64,000 nt of DNA from Roseomonas xinghualingensis (GCF_025791835.1 NZ_JAOXLP010000001.1:186001-250000), one strand, 5' to 3'; counted from the first letter of the stretch, positions 1-8,271 are shown. Translations and numbers: made by a program. The notes: generated from the letters alone by a model not told the origin.

Positions 1-1019
1 GCGTAGCCGTGCCGCAGGATCTTCGCCCGTGAGAGGCCCGGTATGCTCGCCACCACCGCCTCCTGCACGTCGCGTGGCAGGCTGGTGGAAATGCCGTTCG
101 GATAGACGGTGGGGTCATCCAACCCCTCCGGCTCCAGGAAGATCTGGTGCCGCTCCCGCTCCGCGAAGCGCACCACCTTGTCCTCGATGGAGGGACAATA
201 GCGGGGACCCCTCCCCTGGATCTGGCCGCTATGCACGGGCGCCCGATCCAGATTCGCCCGGATGATCGCATGGGTTTCCGGAGTCGTGGCCGTGATGCCG
301 CATTCCACCTGGCGGGTGGTGATCCGCTCCGTCAGCCAGGACAGGGGTTCCGGCGGATCGTCACCTGGCTGCGGTTCCACTGCCGCCCAGTCGATCGTCC
401 GCCCATCCAGTCGGGGCGGCGTTCCGGTCTTCAGCCGCTGTACCGGCAGCCCCAGCCCCACCAGGGCAAGGGCCAGCCCTATGGCGGCCGGATCCCCGTG
501 CCGCCCAGCCGGCTGGCGCTCCGCTCCCAGATGGATCTCGCCGCGAAGGAAGGTTCCGGCCGTCACCACCACGGCGCCGCAGCCGATCCGCGTGCCATCC
601 CCGCTGATCACGGCATCCACGCCGCCATCCGTGCCACGCTCCAGCCCTTCCACCACCCCTTCCCGGATGGTGAGCCCCGGCGTCGCCTCCAGCAGTTCCC
701 GCACCGCCTTCCGGTATAGCCCACGATCCGCCTGCACCCGGGGCCCGCGCACGGCAGGACCCTTGCTCCGGTTCAGCAGCTTGAAATGGATTCCGGCGGC
801 ATCCGCCGCCCGCCCCATCAGCCCATCCAGCGCATCCACCTCGCGCACCAGATGGCCCTTCCCCACGCCACCGATCGCCGGGTTGCAGGACATCTCCCCC
901 AGCCGGTCGGCGCTATGGGTCAGCAGCAGCGTGCGCGCACCACAGCGCGCCGCAGCGGCGGCCGCCTCTGCCCCCGCATGCCCGCCGCCGACCACCACGA
1001 CATCGAATTCGCACCCCAT
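1..1019 (-). CDS. mnmG: tRNA uridine-5-carboxymethylaminomethyl modification enzyme MnmG, C-terminus outside window
   Basis: MnmG is the FAD-dependent partner of MnmE in making the cmnm5/mnm5 modification of wobble uridine in certain tRNAs. Reading leftwards from ATG at 1019, the protein opens with a Rossmann FAD motif, [10 protein letters not shown] (residues 7-16), followed by the family signature [13 protein letters not shown]. The frame is open to base 1, so about 339 N-terminal residues are present; the family is usually about 620-630 long and the rest lies off the left edge. It starts 31 bp downstream of mnmE on the same strand, so the two are probably co-transcribed. In many alphaproteobacteria rsmG-parA-parB come next. 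Identification is secure; only completeness is unknown. Confidence 0.95.
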   Translation of the reverse strand, partial: MGCEFDVVVVGGGHAGAEAAAAAARCGARTLLLTHSADRLGEMSCNPAIGGVGKGHLVREVDALDGLMGRAADAAGIHFKLLNRSKGPAVRGPRVQADRGLYRKAVRELLEATPGLTIREGVVEGLERGTDGGVDAVISGDGTRIGCGAVVVTAGTFLRGEIHLGAERQPAGRHGDPAAIGLALALVGLGLPVQRLKTGTPPRLDGRTIDWAAVEPQPGDDPPEPLSWLTERITTRQVECGITATTPETHAIIRANLDRAPVHSGQIQGRGPRYCPSIEDKVVRFAERERHQIFLEPEGLDDPTVYPNGISTSLPRDVQEAVVASIPGLSRAKILRHGY

Positions 1020-1050
1020 GGCGCGGCTATACCGCCGACACGGGACCGGG

Positions 1051-2361
1051 TCACTTCCCGATGCAGAACTCGGAGAAGACACGGTCCAGAATCGCCTCGG
1101 CGCCCACCCGGCCAGTGAGGCGGCCCAGCGACCGCAGCGCCTCCCGCAACGCATCGGCCCGCAATTCGGAGAGCAGGGCGTTCTCCGCCTCCCGCAACCA
1201 GCGCAGCGTGTCCCGGATCGCCGCCCGGTGCCTTGGCCGCGTCAGCAGCGCGGAAGCCGAAACCGGCGCCAGCAGCGTCGCCTCAGTTTCCAGGCGGTCC
1301 CGCAACTGCTCCAGCCCGGCGCCGGTCCGTGCCGAAATGGGGATGGCATCTTCCGGGAAGCCATCGGGCAGTTCTCCGCCCAGATCCGACTTTCCCGCCA
1401 CCACCACGCAGTCCCGCTGTGCGATCAGCTCCAGCGTGGCGTCGTCCGGCGGCGCGTCCCATGCGAGGACGGCGATGACGATATCCGCCCCCTCCCCCCT
1501 GTGGAGTGCCCGCCTTACGCCCTCCGCCTCGATCTCGTCCCCAGCCTCGCGCAGCCCTGCCGTATCCGCGAGCACCGCCGGCAGGCCGGCCAGTACTGTC
1601 CGTGCCTCCACGATGTCCCGCGTCGTTCCCGCCCGCGCGGAGACGATCGCCGCCTCCCGGCCGACCAGCGCATTCAGCAGGGAGGATTTGCCGGCATTGG
1701 GTGCGCCGAGGATTGCTATATCCAGCCCATCCCGGATGCGCTCGGCGCCCGCATCCTCCTCCAGCCGCTCCGCCATTTCCTTGGCCAGCTCGGTGATCAT
1801 GGCGAGCACTTGGTTGTCGAGCGAACTCGGCAACCACTCGTCCTCGAACTCGATCATGGCCTCCTGGCGCGCCAGAAGGGTGGTCAGCCGCTCGGACCAC
1901 TCGCCGCAGAGATCGGCCAGCTTCCCCCCGGCCAGCCGCAGCGCCTGCCGTGCCTGGGCAACCGTTTCCGCCTCGATCAGGTCGATCACGCCCTCGGCGG
2001 CGGTCAGGTCCATGCGCCCGTTCAGGACCGCCCTGCGCGTGAACTCCCCGGGCTCCGCCGGCCTTGCTCCCAGCGCCACCAGCGCCTCGCCCACGCTCTC
2101 CACCACGGCCCTGCCGCCATGGAGGTGGAGCTCCGCCGAATCCTCCCCGGTGTAGGAGCGCGGGCCGGGCATCCACAGCACGAGGGCCTCATCCAGCACC
2201 CGGCCCCTCGCATCACGCAACCGCCGGAGGGACGCCCGCCTTGCCGTGGGGATCCGCACGCCAAGCCCTGCCAGCATGGAGCGGCTTTGCGGCCCGGAGA
2301 GCCGCATCACCGCCAGCGCGGCTCGCCCCGGCGCTGTCGCCAGGGCAAAAATCGTATCCAC
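1051..2361 (-). CDS. mnmE: tRNA modification GTPase MnmE
   Basis: MnmE is the GTPase partner of MnmG in wobble-uridine modification. The 436-residue protein has the N-terminal tetrahydrofolate-binding domain, a helical domain with an inserted G domain, and the C-terminal CIGK whose cysteine is the family hallmark. G-domain motifs are visible: P-loop GAPNAGKS at 219-226, GTTRD at 245-249 and DTAG at 266-269. The expected NKxD base-recognition motif reads GKSD, an unusual change of the first residue. Length is close to the usual 430-455. It begins 25 bp after the stop of the ferredoxin gene, giving a ferredoxin-mnmE-mnmG transcription unit on the minus strand. Confidence 0.96.
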   Translation of the reverse strand: MDTIFALATAPGRAALAVMRLSGPQSRSMLAGLGVRIPTARRASLRRLRDARGRVLDEALVLWMPGPRSYTGEDSAELHLHGGRAVVESVGEALVALGARPAEPGEFTRRAVLNGRMDLTAAEGVIDLIEAETVAQARQALRLAGGKLADLCGEWSERLTTLLARQEAMIEFEDEWLPSSLDNQVLAMITELAKEMAERLEEDAGAERIRDGLDIAILGAPNAGKSSLLNALVGREAAIVSARAGTTRDIVEARTVLAGLPAVLADTAGLREAGDEIEAEGVRRALHRGEGADIVIAVLAWDAPPDDATLELIAQRDCVVVAGKSDLGGELPDGFPEDAIPISARTGAGLEQLRDRLETEATLLAPVSASALLTRPRHRAAIRDTLRWLREAENALLSELRADALREALRSLGRLTGRVGAEAILDRVFSEFCIGK

Positions 2362-2386
2362 CGGGTCTCCCCCTTGGGCCGGAGCG

Positions 2387-2755
2387 TTAGAGCTTCAGCG
2401 CCTTTTTTGTCTCGTTCTTGGGCGGCACGTGCTTTTCGGTCAGCATCAGGCGCCGCACCCGGCCCCGGTCGCGCACATGAACCGTCAGGATCTCATCGAT
2501 ATCGGCATAGTTGTGCGCATGGTACCAGATCCCTTCCGGATAGATCACAATGACCGGTCCGAACTCGCACCGGTCCAGGCAACCTGATGTGTTCACCCGC
2601 ACTCGCTTGAGTCCGAGTTCCTTCGCCCTGGCTTTCATATAGTCCCGCAAAGCCTCGCTGCCCTGCGCTGCGCAGGAGCCCCGACGGTGCCCGTTCGGTC
2701 GCCGATTGGTGCATGTGAAGATATGCAGATCGAACCAAAGCGGCGGATCGGCCAA
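2387..2755 (-). CDS. Thioredoxin-like (2Fe-2S) ferredoxin domain protein
   Basis: This small cytoplasmic protein has the four-cysteine pattern of thioredoxin-like [2Fe-2S] ferredoxins: CTNRRPNGHRRGSC near the start and NTSGCLDRCEFGP in the middle, followed by VIYPEGIWY. These proteins are thought to carry electrons or iron-sulfur clusters; the partner here is unknown. The start is uncertain. TTG at 2755 gives 122 residues beginning MADPPLWFDLHIF, which fits the family length, but has no good ribosome binding site. The same frame stays open upstream through GTG 2809 and ATG 2830. If the TTG is right, the parS-like site at 2771-2786 is intergenic. It leads the operon with mnmE and mnmG. Confidence 0.8.
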   Translation of the reverse strand: MADPPLWFDLHIFTCTNRRPNGHRRGSCAAQGSEALRDYMKARAKELGLKRVRVNTSGCLDRCEFGPVIVIYPEGIWYHAHNYADIDEILTVHVRDRGRVRRLMLTEKHVPPKNETKKALKL

Positions 2756-2770
2756 TCTGGGGTCGGATGA

Positions 2771-2786
2771 TGTTTCACATGAAACG
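2771..2786. promoter_or_regulatory. parS-like ParB-binding site
   Basis: The 16-mer TGTTTCACATGAAACG matches the bacterial parS consensus TGTTTCACGTGAAACA at 14 of 16 positions; one mismatch is in the centre and one is the last base. ParB binds such sites to load the chromosome segregation complex near the replication origin. Its position next to mnmE-mnmG, which usually neighbours parAB in alphaproteobacteria, supports the reading. That ParB binds here is inferred. Confidence 0.6.
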
Positions 2787-2956
2787 GCTGGCGGCCTCGC
2801 ATCAGTCACGGTTCGAAGTTCCAGAATCATGAAGGATTGGAAAGCTCTGTAACTTACCTCCGAGGTCAGGCCGAGGCGAGCTTTGAACCATCCAGTATGA
2901 TCCCAGGATGATTGCCAAAACCCGGCGCTTGACGCGGAGCCCGGCTCGGCTGACGA

Positions 2957-3511
2957 ATGGCCCAGGCCAGACCCATGCCCCAGACATTCCTCCACACCCC
3001 CCTCGGCGTCCTCACCCTCTCGGAGGAAGACGGCGCCATCGTCGCTCTCGATTGGGGGCAAGGCTGCGACCGAGAGGAGACCCCTCTCCTTCGCCGAGCG
3101 GCCGACCAGTTGCAGGACTACATGGACGGCCTCCGCACGGAGTTCGACCTGCCGCTGAACCCCTTCGGCAGCCCCTTCCGCCAGCGCGTCTGGCAGGCCC
3201 TGCGGGACATCCCCTATGGGGAGACCCGCTCCTATGCCGATCTCGCCGCAACCCTCGGCACGGCCTCCCGCGCCATCGGCGGCGCGAACGGCGCCAACCC
3301 GATCCCCATCATCATCCCCTGCCACCGCGTCATCGGCGCCCAAGGCGCCATCGGTGGCTATTCGGGTGAAGGCGGCCTCGCCACCAAGCGCTGGCTCCTC
3401 GCCCTTGAACGCCGCACCCGCGGCGCCGATCCGGCCAGGCCCGACTTGCTGGACGCCTCCCCTTCCCTCCCGCAGACGAGGCGCGCCCCGCGCGCCCCGG
3501 AAGCGATCTAG
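2957..3511 (+). CDS. ogt: Methylated-DNA--protein-cysteine S-methyltransferase
   Basis: Suicide repair protein that moves the alkyl group from O6-methylguanine (and O4-methylthymine) in DNA to its own cysteine. The active-site motif PCHRVIG is at residues 121-127, with Cys122 the acceptor. The preceding RAIGGANGANP and the DNA-binding segment FRQRVWQALRDIPYGETRSYADLA are also typical, as is GGYSGE after the active site. At 184 residues it is a little long, with a polar C-terminal tail of about 25 residues. ATG 2957 is used; ATG 2975 (MPQTFLHTPLG) is a credible alternative. The oxidoreductase starts 11 bp downstream on the same strand and may be co-transcribed. Confidence 0.92.
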   Translation: MAQARPMPQTFLHTPLGVLTLSEEDGAIVALDWGQGCDREETPLLRRAADQLQDYMDGLRTEFDLPLNPFGSPFRQRVWQALRDIPYGETRSYADLAATLGTASRAIGGANGANPIPIIIPCHRVIGAQGAIGGYSGEGGLATKRWLLALERRTRGADPARPDLLDASPSLPQTRRAPRAPEAI

Positions 3512-3522
3512 GAATGCCGTCG

Positions 3523-4497
3523 ATGAACCACGCCATCCGCCTCCATGAAACCGGCGGCCCGGAGAAGCTGGTCTGGGAGGAAGTGCCCGTCCCCAGCCCG
3601 AGGCCCGGCGAGGCCCTGGTCCGCCACGCCGCCGTTGGCCTCAACTTCATCGACATCTATTTCCGCACCGGCCTCTACAAGGTGCCCTCCCTCCCCGCCG
3701 TGATCGGCATGGAAGCCGCCGGCACTGTCGAGGCCGTTGGCGAGGGCGTGGAGGACCTGAAGCCAGGGGACCGCGTGGCCTATGCCATGGGCCCGATCGG
3801 CGCCTATTCGCAGCTCCGCACCATCCGCGCCGATGTGCTGGTGAAGCTGCCGGACGACATCACATCCAGAACCGCCGCCGCCATGATGCTGCAAGGGCTG
3901 ACGGCGCAGTACCTCCTCCGCCGCACCCGGAAGCTCCAGGCCGGCGAGACCATTCTCGTCCATGCGGCTGCTGGCGGCGTCGGGCTCATCCTCACCCAAT
4001 GGGCCAAAGCCCTCGGTGCCACCGTGATCGGAACCGTCGGGTCCGAGGCCAAGGCGGAGATCGCCCGTGCCCATGGTTGCGACCATGTCATCCTCTCCAC
4101 TGATGACATCGCCGCCCGCGTGAACGAGATCACCCGCGGCGCCCGCTTGCCGGTCGTCTATGACAGCATCGGCCGGGACACCTTCTCCGCCTCGCTCGAC
4201 TGTCTGGCCCCCTTCGGCCTTCTCGTCTCCTACGGAAATGCCTCCGGCCCGGTTACCGGCGTTGATCTTGGCATCCTGGCGACCAAGGGCAGCCTCTTCG
4301 TCACCCGCCCCACCCTGGCCACCTACACGGCCAAGCGCGCCGACCTCCTCGCCATGTCAGAGGATCTGTTCGAGGTTGTCCGCAGCGGCAAGGTGAAGAT
4401 CGAAATCAACCAGACCTATGCGCTGGCCGATGCGGCGGATGCGCATCGCGACCTGGAAGCCAGGAAGACGACGGGCAGCAGCGTGCTGTTGCCCTGA
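3523..4497 (+). CDS. qor: Quinone oxidoreductase (zeta-crystallin type MDR enzyme)
   Basis: NADPH-dependent medium-chain reductase that carries out one-electron reduction of quinones. The N-terminal catalytic fold (AVGLNFIDIYFRTGLY) is followed by the nucleotide-binding segment HAAAGGVGLILTQWAK and a C-terminal return to the catalytic domain ending TTGSSVLL. It has no zinc-binding cysteine cluster, as expected for the QOR branch. Two ATGs compete: 3514 sits directly against AGGA, whereas 3523 is about 9 nt from the same AGGA, so 3523 is preferred, giving 324 residues. The gene follows ogt closely. Its physiological substrate cannot be told from sequence. Confidence 0.88.
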   Translation: MNHAIRLHETGGPEKLVWEEVPVPSPRPGEALVRHAAVGLNFIDIYFRTGLYKVPSLPAVIGMEAAGTVEAVGEGVEDLKPGDRVAYAMGPIGAYSQLRTIRADVLVKLPDDITSRTAAAMMLQGLTAQYLLRRTRKLQAGETILVHAAAGGVGLILTQWAKALGATVIGTVGSEAKAEIARAHGCDHVILSTDDIAARVNEITRGARLPVVYDSIGRDTFSASLDCLAPFGLLVSYGNASGPVTGVDLGILATKGSLFVTRPTLATYTAKRADLLAMSEDLFEVVRSGKVKIEINQTYALADAADAHRDLEARKTTGSSVLLP

Positions 4498-4525
4498 TGC
4501 TTTCCGGTCATGGCGGACCGCCGCG

Positions 4526-5257
4526 TCAGCCCTTCAGGAAATAGCGATAGCGGTACATCTCGGCGAAGCCTGCGGCCTCGTACAGGCGGCGGGCGGCGGC
4601 ATTACCGGGCGCCACCTGCAGCCAGCACAGCGGGGCCCCCTGGCGGGCGCCCCAGCCAGCCAGGGCATTGAGGAGCCGCCGCCCGAGGCCCCGGCGCCGG
4701 AACTCCGGCCTTACGGCCAGATCGAACAGCCCGCATAATCCGGCATCCGCCACGGCATGCCCGCAGGCGGCGGCCATCCCATCCTCCCGCAGCACAAGCC
4801 AGGTGGCTGGCCGGGACATCAGGGATACCGCCCCCTCCTTCTCGGCCCGCCGCGCGCTGCCCTGGTACTCCGCTGTCGCCAGCACGGACAGCCAGGACTC
4901 TCCCGGCCCCTCGCCCCACTCCGCCCCGGCCTCCTCCGATGGCGGCACCTGGCCCGTCATCACCAGGGCCCCCTCGGCCTCGCGATATCCCCGCGCCTCC
5001 AGCAGCGGCACCAGCCCGGGCGGGTCCAGCGGTGTCGAGCGGAAACGGCATGGCAAGCCGAGGCGCGCATAATGCGCCTCGATCCGGCCTATCCGGGCCG
5101 CGAGCTCATCATCCCTTCCTGGGTCCAGCGAGCAGGCCGCATTCGCCCTGCCAGTCCCGTTGAGGAAACCTCGCACAACAAAAGGCCCATCCCAGGCCAC
5201 ACGCGGTGCCGGCACGGCATTCAACGCCGCCTGCTCCAGCCTGTTCACCCACTTCAT
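4526..5257 (-). CDS. GNAT family N-acetyltransferase
   Basis: Acetyl-CoA-dependent acyltransferase of unknown substrate. The C-terminal half carries the GNAT signature: FRRRGLGRRLLNAL (acetyl-CoA pyrophosphate loop) and NAAARRLYEAAGF, the motif found in the last helix of many members. The N-terminal half (with a YARLGLPCRFR segment) is typical of 230-260 residue GNATs with a degenerate first domain. ATG 5257, preceded by GAAGGG at good spacing, gives 243 residues; a GTG at 5290 is possible but less well placed. It converges on the quinone oxidoreductase from the right. Confidence 0.82.
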   Translation of the reverse strand: MKWVNRLEQAALNAVPAPRVAWDGPFVVRGFLNGTGRANAACSLDPGRDDELAARIGRIEAHYARLGLPCRFRSTPLDPPGLVPLLEARGYREAEGALVMTGQVPPSEEAGAEWGEGPGESWLSVLATAEYQGSARRAEKEGAVSLMSRPATWLVLREDGMAAACGHAVADAGLCGLFDLAVRPEFRRRGLGRRLLNALAGWGARQGAPLCWLQVAPGNAAARRLYEAAGFAEMYRYRYFLKG

Positions 5258-5312
5258 CCAGACACCCTTCCCGGATTCGCCGGCCTTCACAGACGGAACT
5301 CCAGTATCCCGA

Positions 5313-5383
5313 ATAATCCGGAAAATTTGATTGAAACCTGCGCCATGAAGCTGCGTTCAGGCTCGATACGCATAATCCGGAAA
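5313..5383. repeat. Pair of 12-bp direct repeats upstream of the small lipoprotein gene
   Basis: ATAATCCGGAAA occurs at 5313-5324 and again at 5372-5383, 59 bp apart start to start, just before the lipoprotein start codon at 5394. The pair lies in the divergent gap between the GNAT gene and the lipoprotein gene. It could be a regulator-binding pair or part of a duplicated promoter; no function is established. Confidence 0.4.
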
Positions 5384-5393
5384 GAGGGGAGCC

Positions 5394-5627
5394 ATGAAGA
5401 CTTCTGTCCCGAAGCTGATGCTGGCTGCGTGCCTGCTCACCGGAACTGCTTGCAGCAACGATATGCGATCCAGCGGCAGCTCGGCCTCGACGCCGAGCAG
5501 CGTCATGCGTAACCAATCCGTGCCTGGCAGGGTTGCCAGCCCGGAAGCCCCCGGCCCTGCCGGCACCCCGCGTGCTACGCAATTGGGCACGCCCGGGACC
5601 CAGAACCCGAGCATGCTGGGCAACTGA
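5394..5627 (+). CDS. Small exported lipoprotein, unknown function
   Basis: A 77-residue protein with a lipoprotein signal peptide: MKTSVPKLMLAACLLTGTAC, where LTGTAC is the lipobox and Cys20 the predicted lipidated residue. The mature part is low-complexity, rich in Ser, Pro, Gly and Thr, ending GTPGTQNPSMLGN. A good ribosome binding site (GAGGGGAG) precedes ATG 5394. Its tail aligns with the tail of the next gene (5821-6108), and both are followed by near-identical terminators, so the two look like products of a tandem duplication. I do not recognise a family. Confidence 0.75.
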   Translation: MKTSVPKLMLAACLLTGTACSNDMRSSGSSASTPSSVMRNQSVPGRVASPEAPGPAGTPRATQLGTPGTQNPSMLGN

Positions 5628-5653
5628 TCACAGCAGGCATCGCAGGTCGGAAC

Positions 5654-5691
5654 AGGAAGGGCCTGTCCCGTCACCGGGGCAGGCCCTTCCT
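5654..5691 (+). terminator. Rho-independent terminator after the small lipoprotein gene
   Basis: A 16-bp near-perfect stem (AGGAAGGGCCTGTCCC with GGGGCAGGCCCTTCCT) lies about 26 bp after the stop and is followed by TATTTCC. The same core, GGGCCTG-CCC with its complement, recurs in the terminator at 6131-6164. Confidence 0.8.
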
Positions 5692-5820
5692 ATTTCCGGT
5701 GGCCGTGCCGTGGCACCGCCCTTCATGGCGTGGCGCATGTCTCATGACGTGTTTCACGAAACCGGCGGGGGAGAGGCCGCGTTGGTCAAACCGGAGACCA
5801 ACAGGTTCAGGAGAAACGCA

Positions 5821-6108
5821 GTGAAGAAGACCAGTCTCGCTTTTGCCCTCGCCGCAGGTTTGATTGCAGCCCCCGCGCTTGCCCAGTCCCCGACGGTGCA
5901 GCCCGGCGTGAGCACGGCCCCGACCCCGCGTGCCCCTGGTGGCGTGGCGCCCGATCAAGGCGCGGGTGTTCCCGGCATGGCGGCCTCCCCTGCTGCGCGC
6001 GGCCCTGCCGGTGGCCCGCCCAATCCGCAGGCTGGCGTTCCTGGCACCCAGGCTCCCTCTCAGCTCGGCGGCGGCGGTTCGGGCGGTGGCTCGGGCTCCG
6101 GCGGCTGA
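5821..6108 (+). CDS. Small secreted Gly/Pro-rich protein, unknown function
   Basis: A 95-residue protein starting at GTG 5821 behind a strong AGGAGA site. It has a clean Sec signal peptide ending APALAQ, then a low-complexity mature region of Pro, Gly, Ala and Thr ending in glycine-serine repeats. The segment GVPGTQAPSQLGGGG resembles GTPGTQNPSMLGN at the end of the neighbouring lipoprotein, and VPGMAASPAARGPAGGP resembles its VPGRVASPEAPGPAGTP. This supports tandem paralogy with different export signals. The product is probably periplasmic or envelope-associated. No known domain is visible. Confidence 0.72.
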   Translation: MKKTSLAFALAAGLIAAPALAQSPTVQPGVSTAPTPRAPGGVAPDQGAGVPGMAASPAARGPAGGPPNPQAGVPGTQAPSQLGGGGSGGGSGSGG

Positions 6109-6130
6109 TCAGCCGATAGGTTGAAATGAG

Positions 6131-6164
6131 AAGGGCCTGCCCCGGTGACCGGGGCAGGCCCTTT
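6131..6164. terminator. Bidirectional terminator between the small secreted protein gene and rho
   Basis: A perfect 15-bp stem (AAGGGCCTGCCCCGG, loop TGA, CCGGGGCAGGCCCTT) followed by TTCGCTTTC on the plus strand. It sits 22 bp after the secreted-protein stop and 58 bp beyond the minus-strand rho stop, so it can serve both. Its core matches the terminator at 5654-5691. Confidence 0.8.
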
Positions 6165-6221
6165 TCGCTTTCCTGACCCGTGGTCAGGGGCAGGCGGGAA
6201 GGCCGGAGCCCTCCCACCCCT

Positions 6222-7496
6222 TTAGGTGTTCATCGCGTCGAAGAAGTCCTGGTTCGTCTTGCTGTACTTCAGCTTGTCCAGCAGGAACTCCATCGCATCC
6301 TGCGTGCCCATCGGGTTCAGGATCCGGCGCAGCACCCACATCTTCGACAGCTCCGCGCGATCCACCAGCACCTCTTCCTTGCGGGTGCCAGACTTGGTGA
6401 TGTCGATCGCCGGGAAGACGCGCTTGTCCGAGAGCTTCCGGTCCAGGATGATTTCCGAGTTACCGGTACCCTTGAACTCCTCGAAGATCACCTCGTCCAT
6501 GCGCGAACCGGTGTCGATCAGCGCGGTGGCGATGATGGTGAGGGAGCCGCCCTCCTCGATGTTGCGCGCCGCACCGAAGAAGCGCTTCGGGCGCTGCAGC
6601 GCATTGGCGTCCACGCCGCCCGTCAGCACCTTGCCCGAGGACGGCACCACGGAGTTGTAGGCGCGGCCGAGGCGCGTGATGGAGTCCAGCAGGATCACCA
6701 CGTCCCGCTTGTGCTCGACCAGCCGCTTGGCCTTCTCCAGCACCATCTCCGTCACCTGCACATGGCGCGTCGCCGGCTCGTCGAAGGTGGAAGCCACCAC
6801 CTCGCCGCGCACCGTGCGGGCCATGTCGGTCACTTCCTCGGGCCGCTCGTCGATGAGCAGCACCATGAGGAAGACATCCGGGTGATTGGCGGAGATGGAC
6901 CGGGCGATGTTCTGCAGCATCACCGTCTTGCCGGTGCGCGGCGGCGCGACGATCAGCGCGCGCTGGCCCATGCCGATGGGCGCTACCAGGTCGATCACCC
7001 GGTGCGTATTGTCCTTGGTCGGCCCCTTGCCGACGCTCTCCAGCTCCGGGTTCTCCATCCGCAGGCGGCGGGTGGGATAGAGCGGGGTGAGATTGTCGAA
7101 GTTCACCCGGTGCCGCACCGCCTCCGGCGGCTCGAAATTCACCGTGTTGACCTTCAGCAGGGCGAAGTAGCGTTCCCCGTCCTTCGGCGCCCGGATCTGC
7201 CCTTCCACCGTGTCGCCCGTGCGCAGCGCGAAGCGCCGCACCTGCGCCGGGGAGACATAGATGTCGTCCGGCCCGGGCAGGAAGTTCGATTGCGGGTTCC
7301 GCAGGTAGCCGAAGCCATCCGACAGGATCTCCAGCGTGCCGTCCCCGTAGATCGCCTGATCATTATCGGCGAGCTGCTTGAGGATGGCGAAGAGCATGTC
7401 CTGCTTGCGGAGCGAGGATGCGTTCTCGACGCCCACCTCTTCCGCGAAGGCAAGCAGGTCGCCGGGGGACTTAACCTTGAGTTCTGAGAGGTGCAT
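6222..7496 (-). CDS. rho: Transcription termination factor Rho
   Basis: Hexameric RNA-dependent ATPase that ends transcription at Rho-dependent sites. The 424 residues are the usual length for compact alphaproteobacterial Rho without N-terminal insertions. Visible are the N-terminal helical bundle beginning MHLSELK, the RNA-binding cold-shock-like fold with GFGYLR (61-66), the Walker A motif APPRTGKT (184-191), the Walker B-associated [14 protein letters not shown], and the Q-loop/R-loop region after it. It is read leftwards with a leader of about 150 nt from a candidate promoter near 7651-7679; such leaders often mediate Rho autoregulation. hemJ lies upstream on the same strand beyond a double hairpin. 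Confidence 0.97.
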   Translation of the reverse strand: MHLSELKVKSPGDLLAFAEEVGVENASSLRKQDMLFAILKQLADNDQAIYGDGTLEILSDGFGYLRNPQSNFLPGPDDIYVSPAQVRRFALRTGDTVEGQIRAPKDGERYFALLKVNTVNFEPPEAVRHRVNFDNLTPLYPTRRLRMENPELESVGKGPTKDNTHRVIDLVAPIGMGQRALIVAPPRTGKTVMLQNIARSISANHPDVFLMVLLIDERPEEVTDMARTVRGEVVASTFDEPATRHVQVTEMVLEKAKRLVEHKRDVVILLDSITRLGRAYNSVVPSSGKVLTGGVDANALQRPKRFFGAARNIEEGGSLTIIATALIDTGSRMDEVIFEEFKGTGNSEIILDRKLSDKRVFPAIDITKSGTRKEEVLVDRAELSKMWVLRRILNPMGTQDAMEFLLDKLKYSKTNQDFFDAMNT

Positions 7497-7650
7497 TCAG
7501 TGGTCTCGATCGGCAGGGCCGAAGGGGAAGGGTGCGCGGAACCTGGATAGGGCTGGATAGGCCAGCGCCTCCGCCGGGAGGCGGGATTCCGATGGAGATG
7601 CACGGGGCGGTGGAAGCCGACGGGAATCCGTGGCACTGCACCGGCGGGGA

Positions 7651-7702
7651 CCCTAAAAGGGCAATCAGCCGCACGTCAAGCTGTTAAGTGGGAAAAATTC
7701 CC
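7651..7702 (-). promoter_or_regulatory. Candidate rho promoter with upstream palindrome
   Basis: On the minus strand TTGACG (7679-7674) lies 16-17 bp before TTTAGG/TTAGGG (around 7656-7651), a reasonable sigma70-type pair. Just upstream of the -35 is GGGAAAAATTCCC (7690-7702), a 13-bp palindrome placed where an activator or repressor could bind. Prediction only. Confidence 0.45.
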
Positions 7703-7716
7703 GTGGAATCAAGGAT

Positions 7717-7768
7717 GGCTCCAGGGGCTCTGCCCCCGGAGCCTGGCGGGGTGGCAACGGCCACCCCG
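7717..7768. repeat. Double-hairpin intergenic palindrome downstream of hemJ
   Basis: Two adjacent hairpins: an imperfect one, GGCTCCAGGGGC-TCT-GCCCCCGGAGCC (7717-7743), and a 9-bp one, CGGGGTGGC-AACG-GCCACCCCG (7747-7768). Neither is followed by a U-tract. It may end hemJ transcription by pausing. The same architecture recurs at other gaps in this window. Confidence 0.6.
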
Positions 7769-7818
7769 GGCCCTGTGGCCTGTTCGGAAGCGGCCCGCGG
7801 CGCCTCCCCGGGACTGCC

Positions 7819-8271
7819 TTAGAACGGCCTGACGATCACCATCACCACGATCAGCACCAGCAGCAGCGTCGGCACCTCGTTCGCGATCCGCCAGTACCGC
7901 TCGCTCTTCGGCCGCTCGTCGCGCTCGAACTTCTTGCGGGCTGCGGCCAGATGCCCATGGAAGGCGCTCATCCCCAGAAAGCCCGCCATCTTCCCGTGCC
8001 ACCAGCCGGCACTCCAATCGATGACCCCCGGCGTCAGCACCAGCATGATCCCGAACAGCCAGGCCGCGCCCATGGCGGGGTTGATGATGGCCCGCAGCAA
8101 CCGCCGCTCCATCACCTTGAACATCTCCGAGGGTTCGCTGCCCGCCGATACGGTTGAGTGGTAAACGAAGAGGCGCGGCAGGTAGAACATCCCCGCCATC
8201 CAGGCGAACACCGCGATCAGGTGCAGCGCCTTGGTCCAGGGATAAAGATTGGCCAGCCAGGGGATGGTCAT
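7819..8271 (-). CDS. hemJ: Protoporphyrinogen oxidase HemJ
   Basis: Membrane protein that oxidises protoporphyrinogen IX to protoporphyrin IX in bacteria without HemG/HemY. The 150 residues and the opening segment KALHLIAVFAWMAGMFYLPR, with a conserved histidine (His17) and a following LFVYH, match the HemJ family. Hydrophobic stretches are consistent with four membrane helices, the last ending LLLVLIVVMVIVRPF. It overlaps the preceding HAD gene by 4 bp (ATGA), and that gene abuts hemH, so three genes are translationally coupled and two act in late heme synthesis. Confidence 0.92.
   Translation of the reverse strand: MTIPWLANLYPWTKALHLIAVFAWMAGMFYLPRLFVYHSTVSAGSEPSEMFKVMERRLLRAIINPAMGAAWLFGIMLVLTPGVIDWSAGWWHGKMAGFLGMSAFHGHLAAARKKFERDERPKSERYWRIANEVPTLLLVLIVVMVIVRPF

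Noticed and set aside
5750..5761. GTTTCACGAAAC, resembling parS
   Set aside because: It lacks the central GT, so half-site spacing is 2 bp short; ParB binding depends on exact spacing. At most a degenerate relic.
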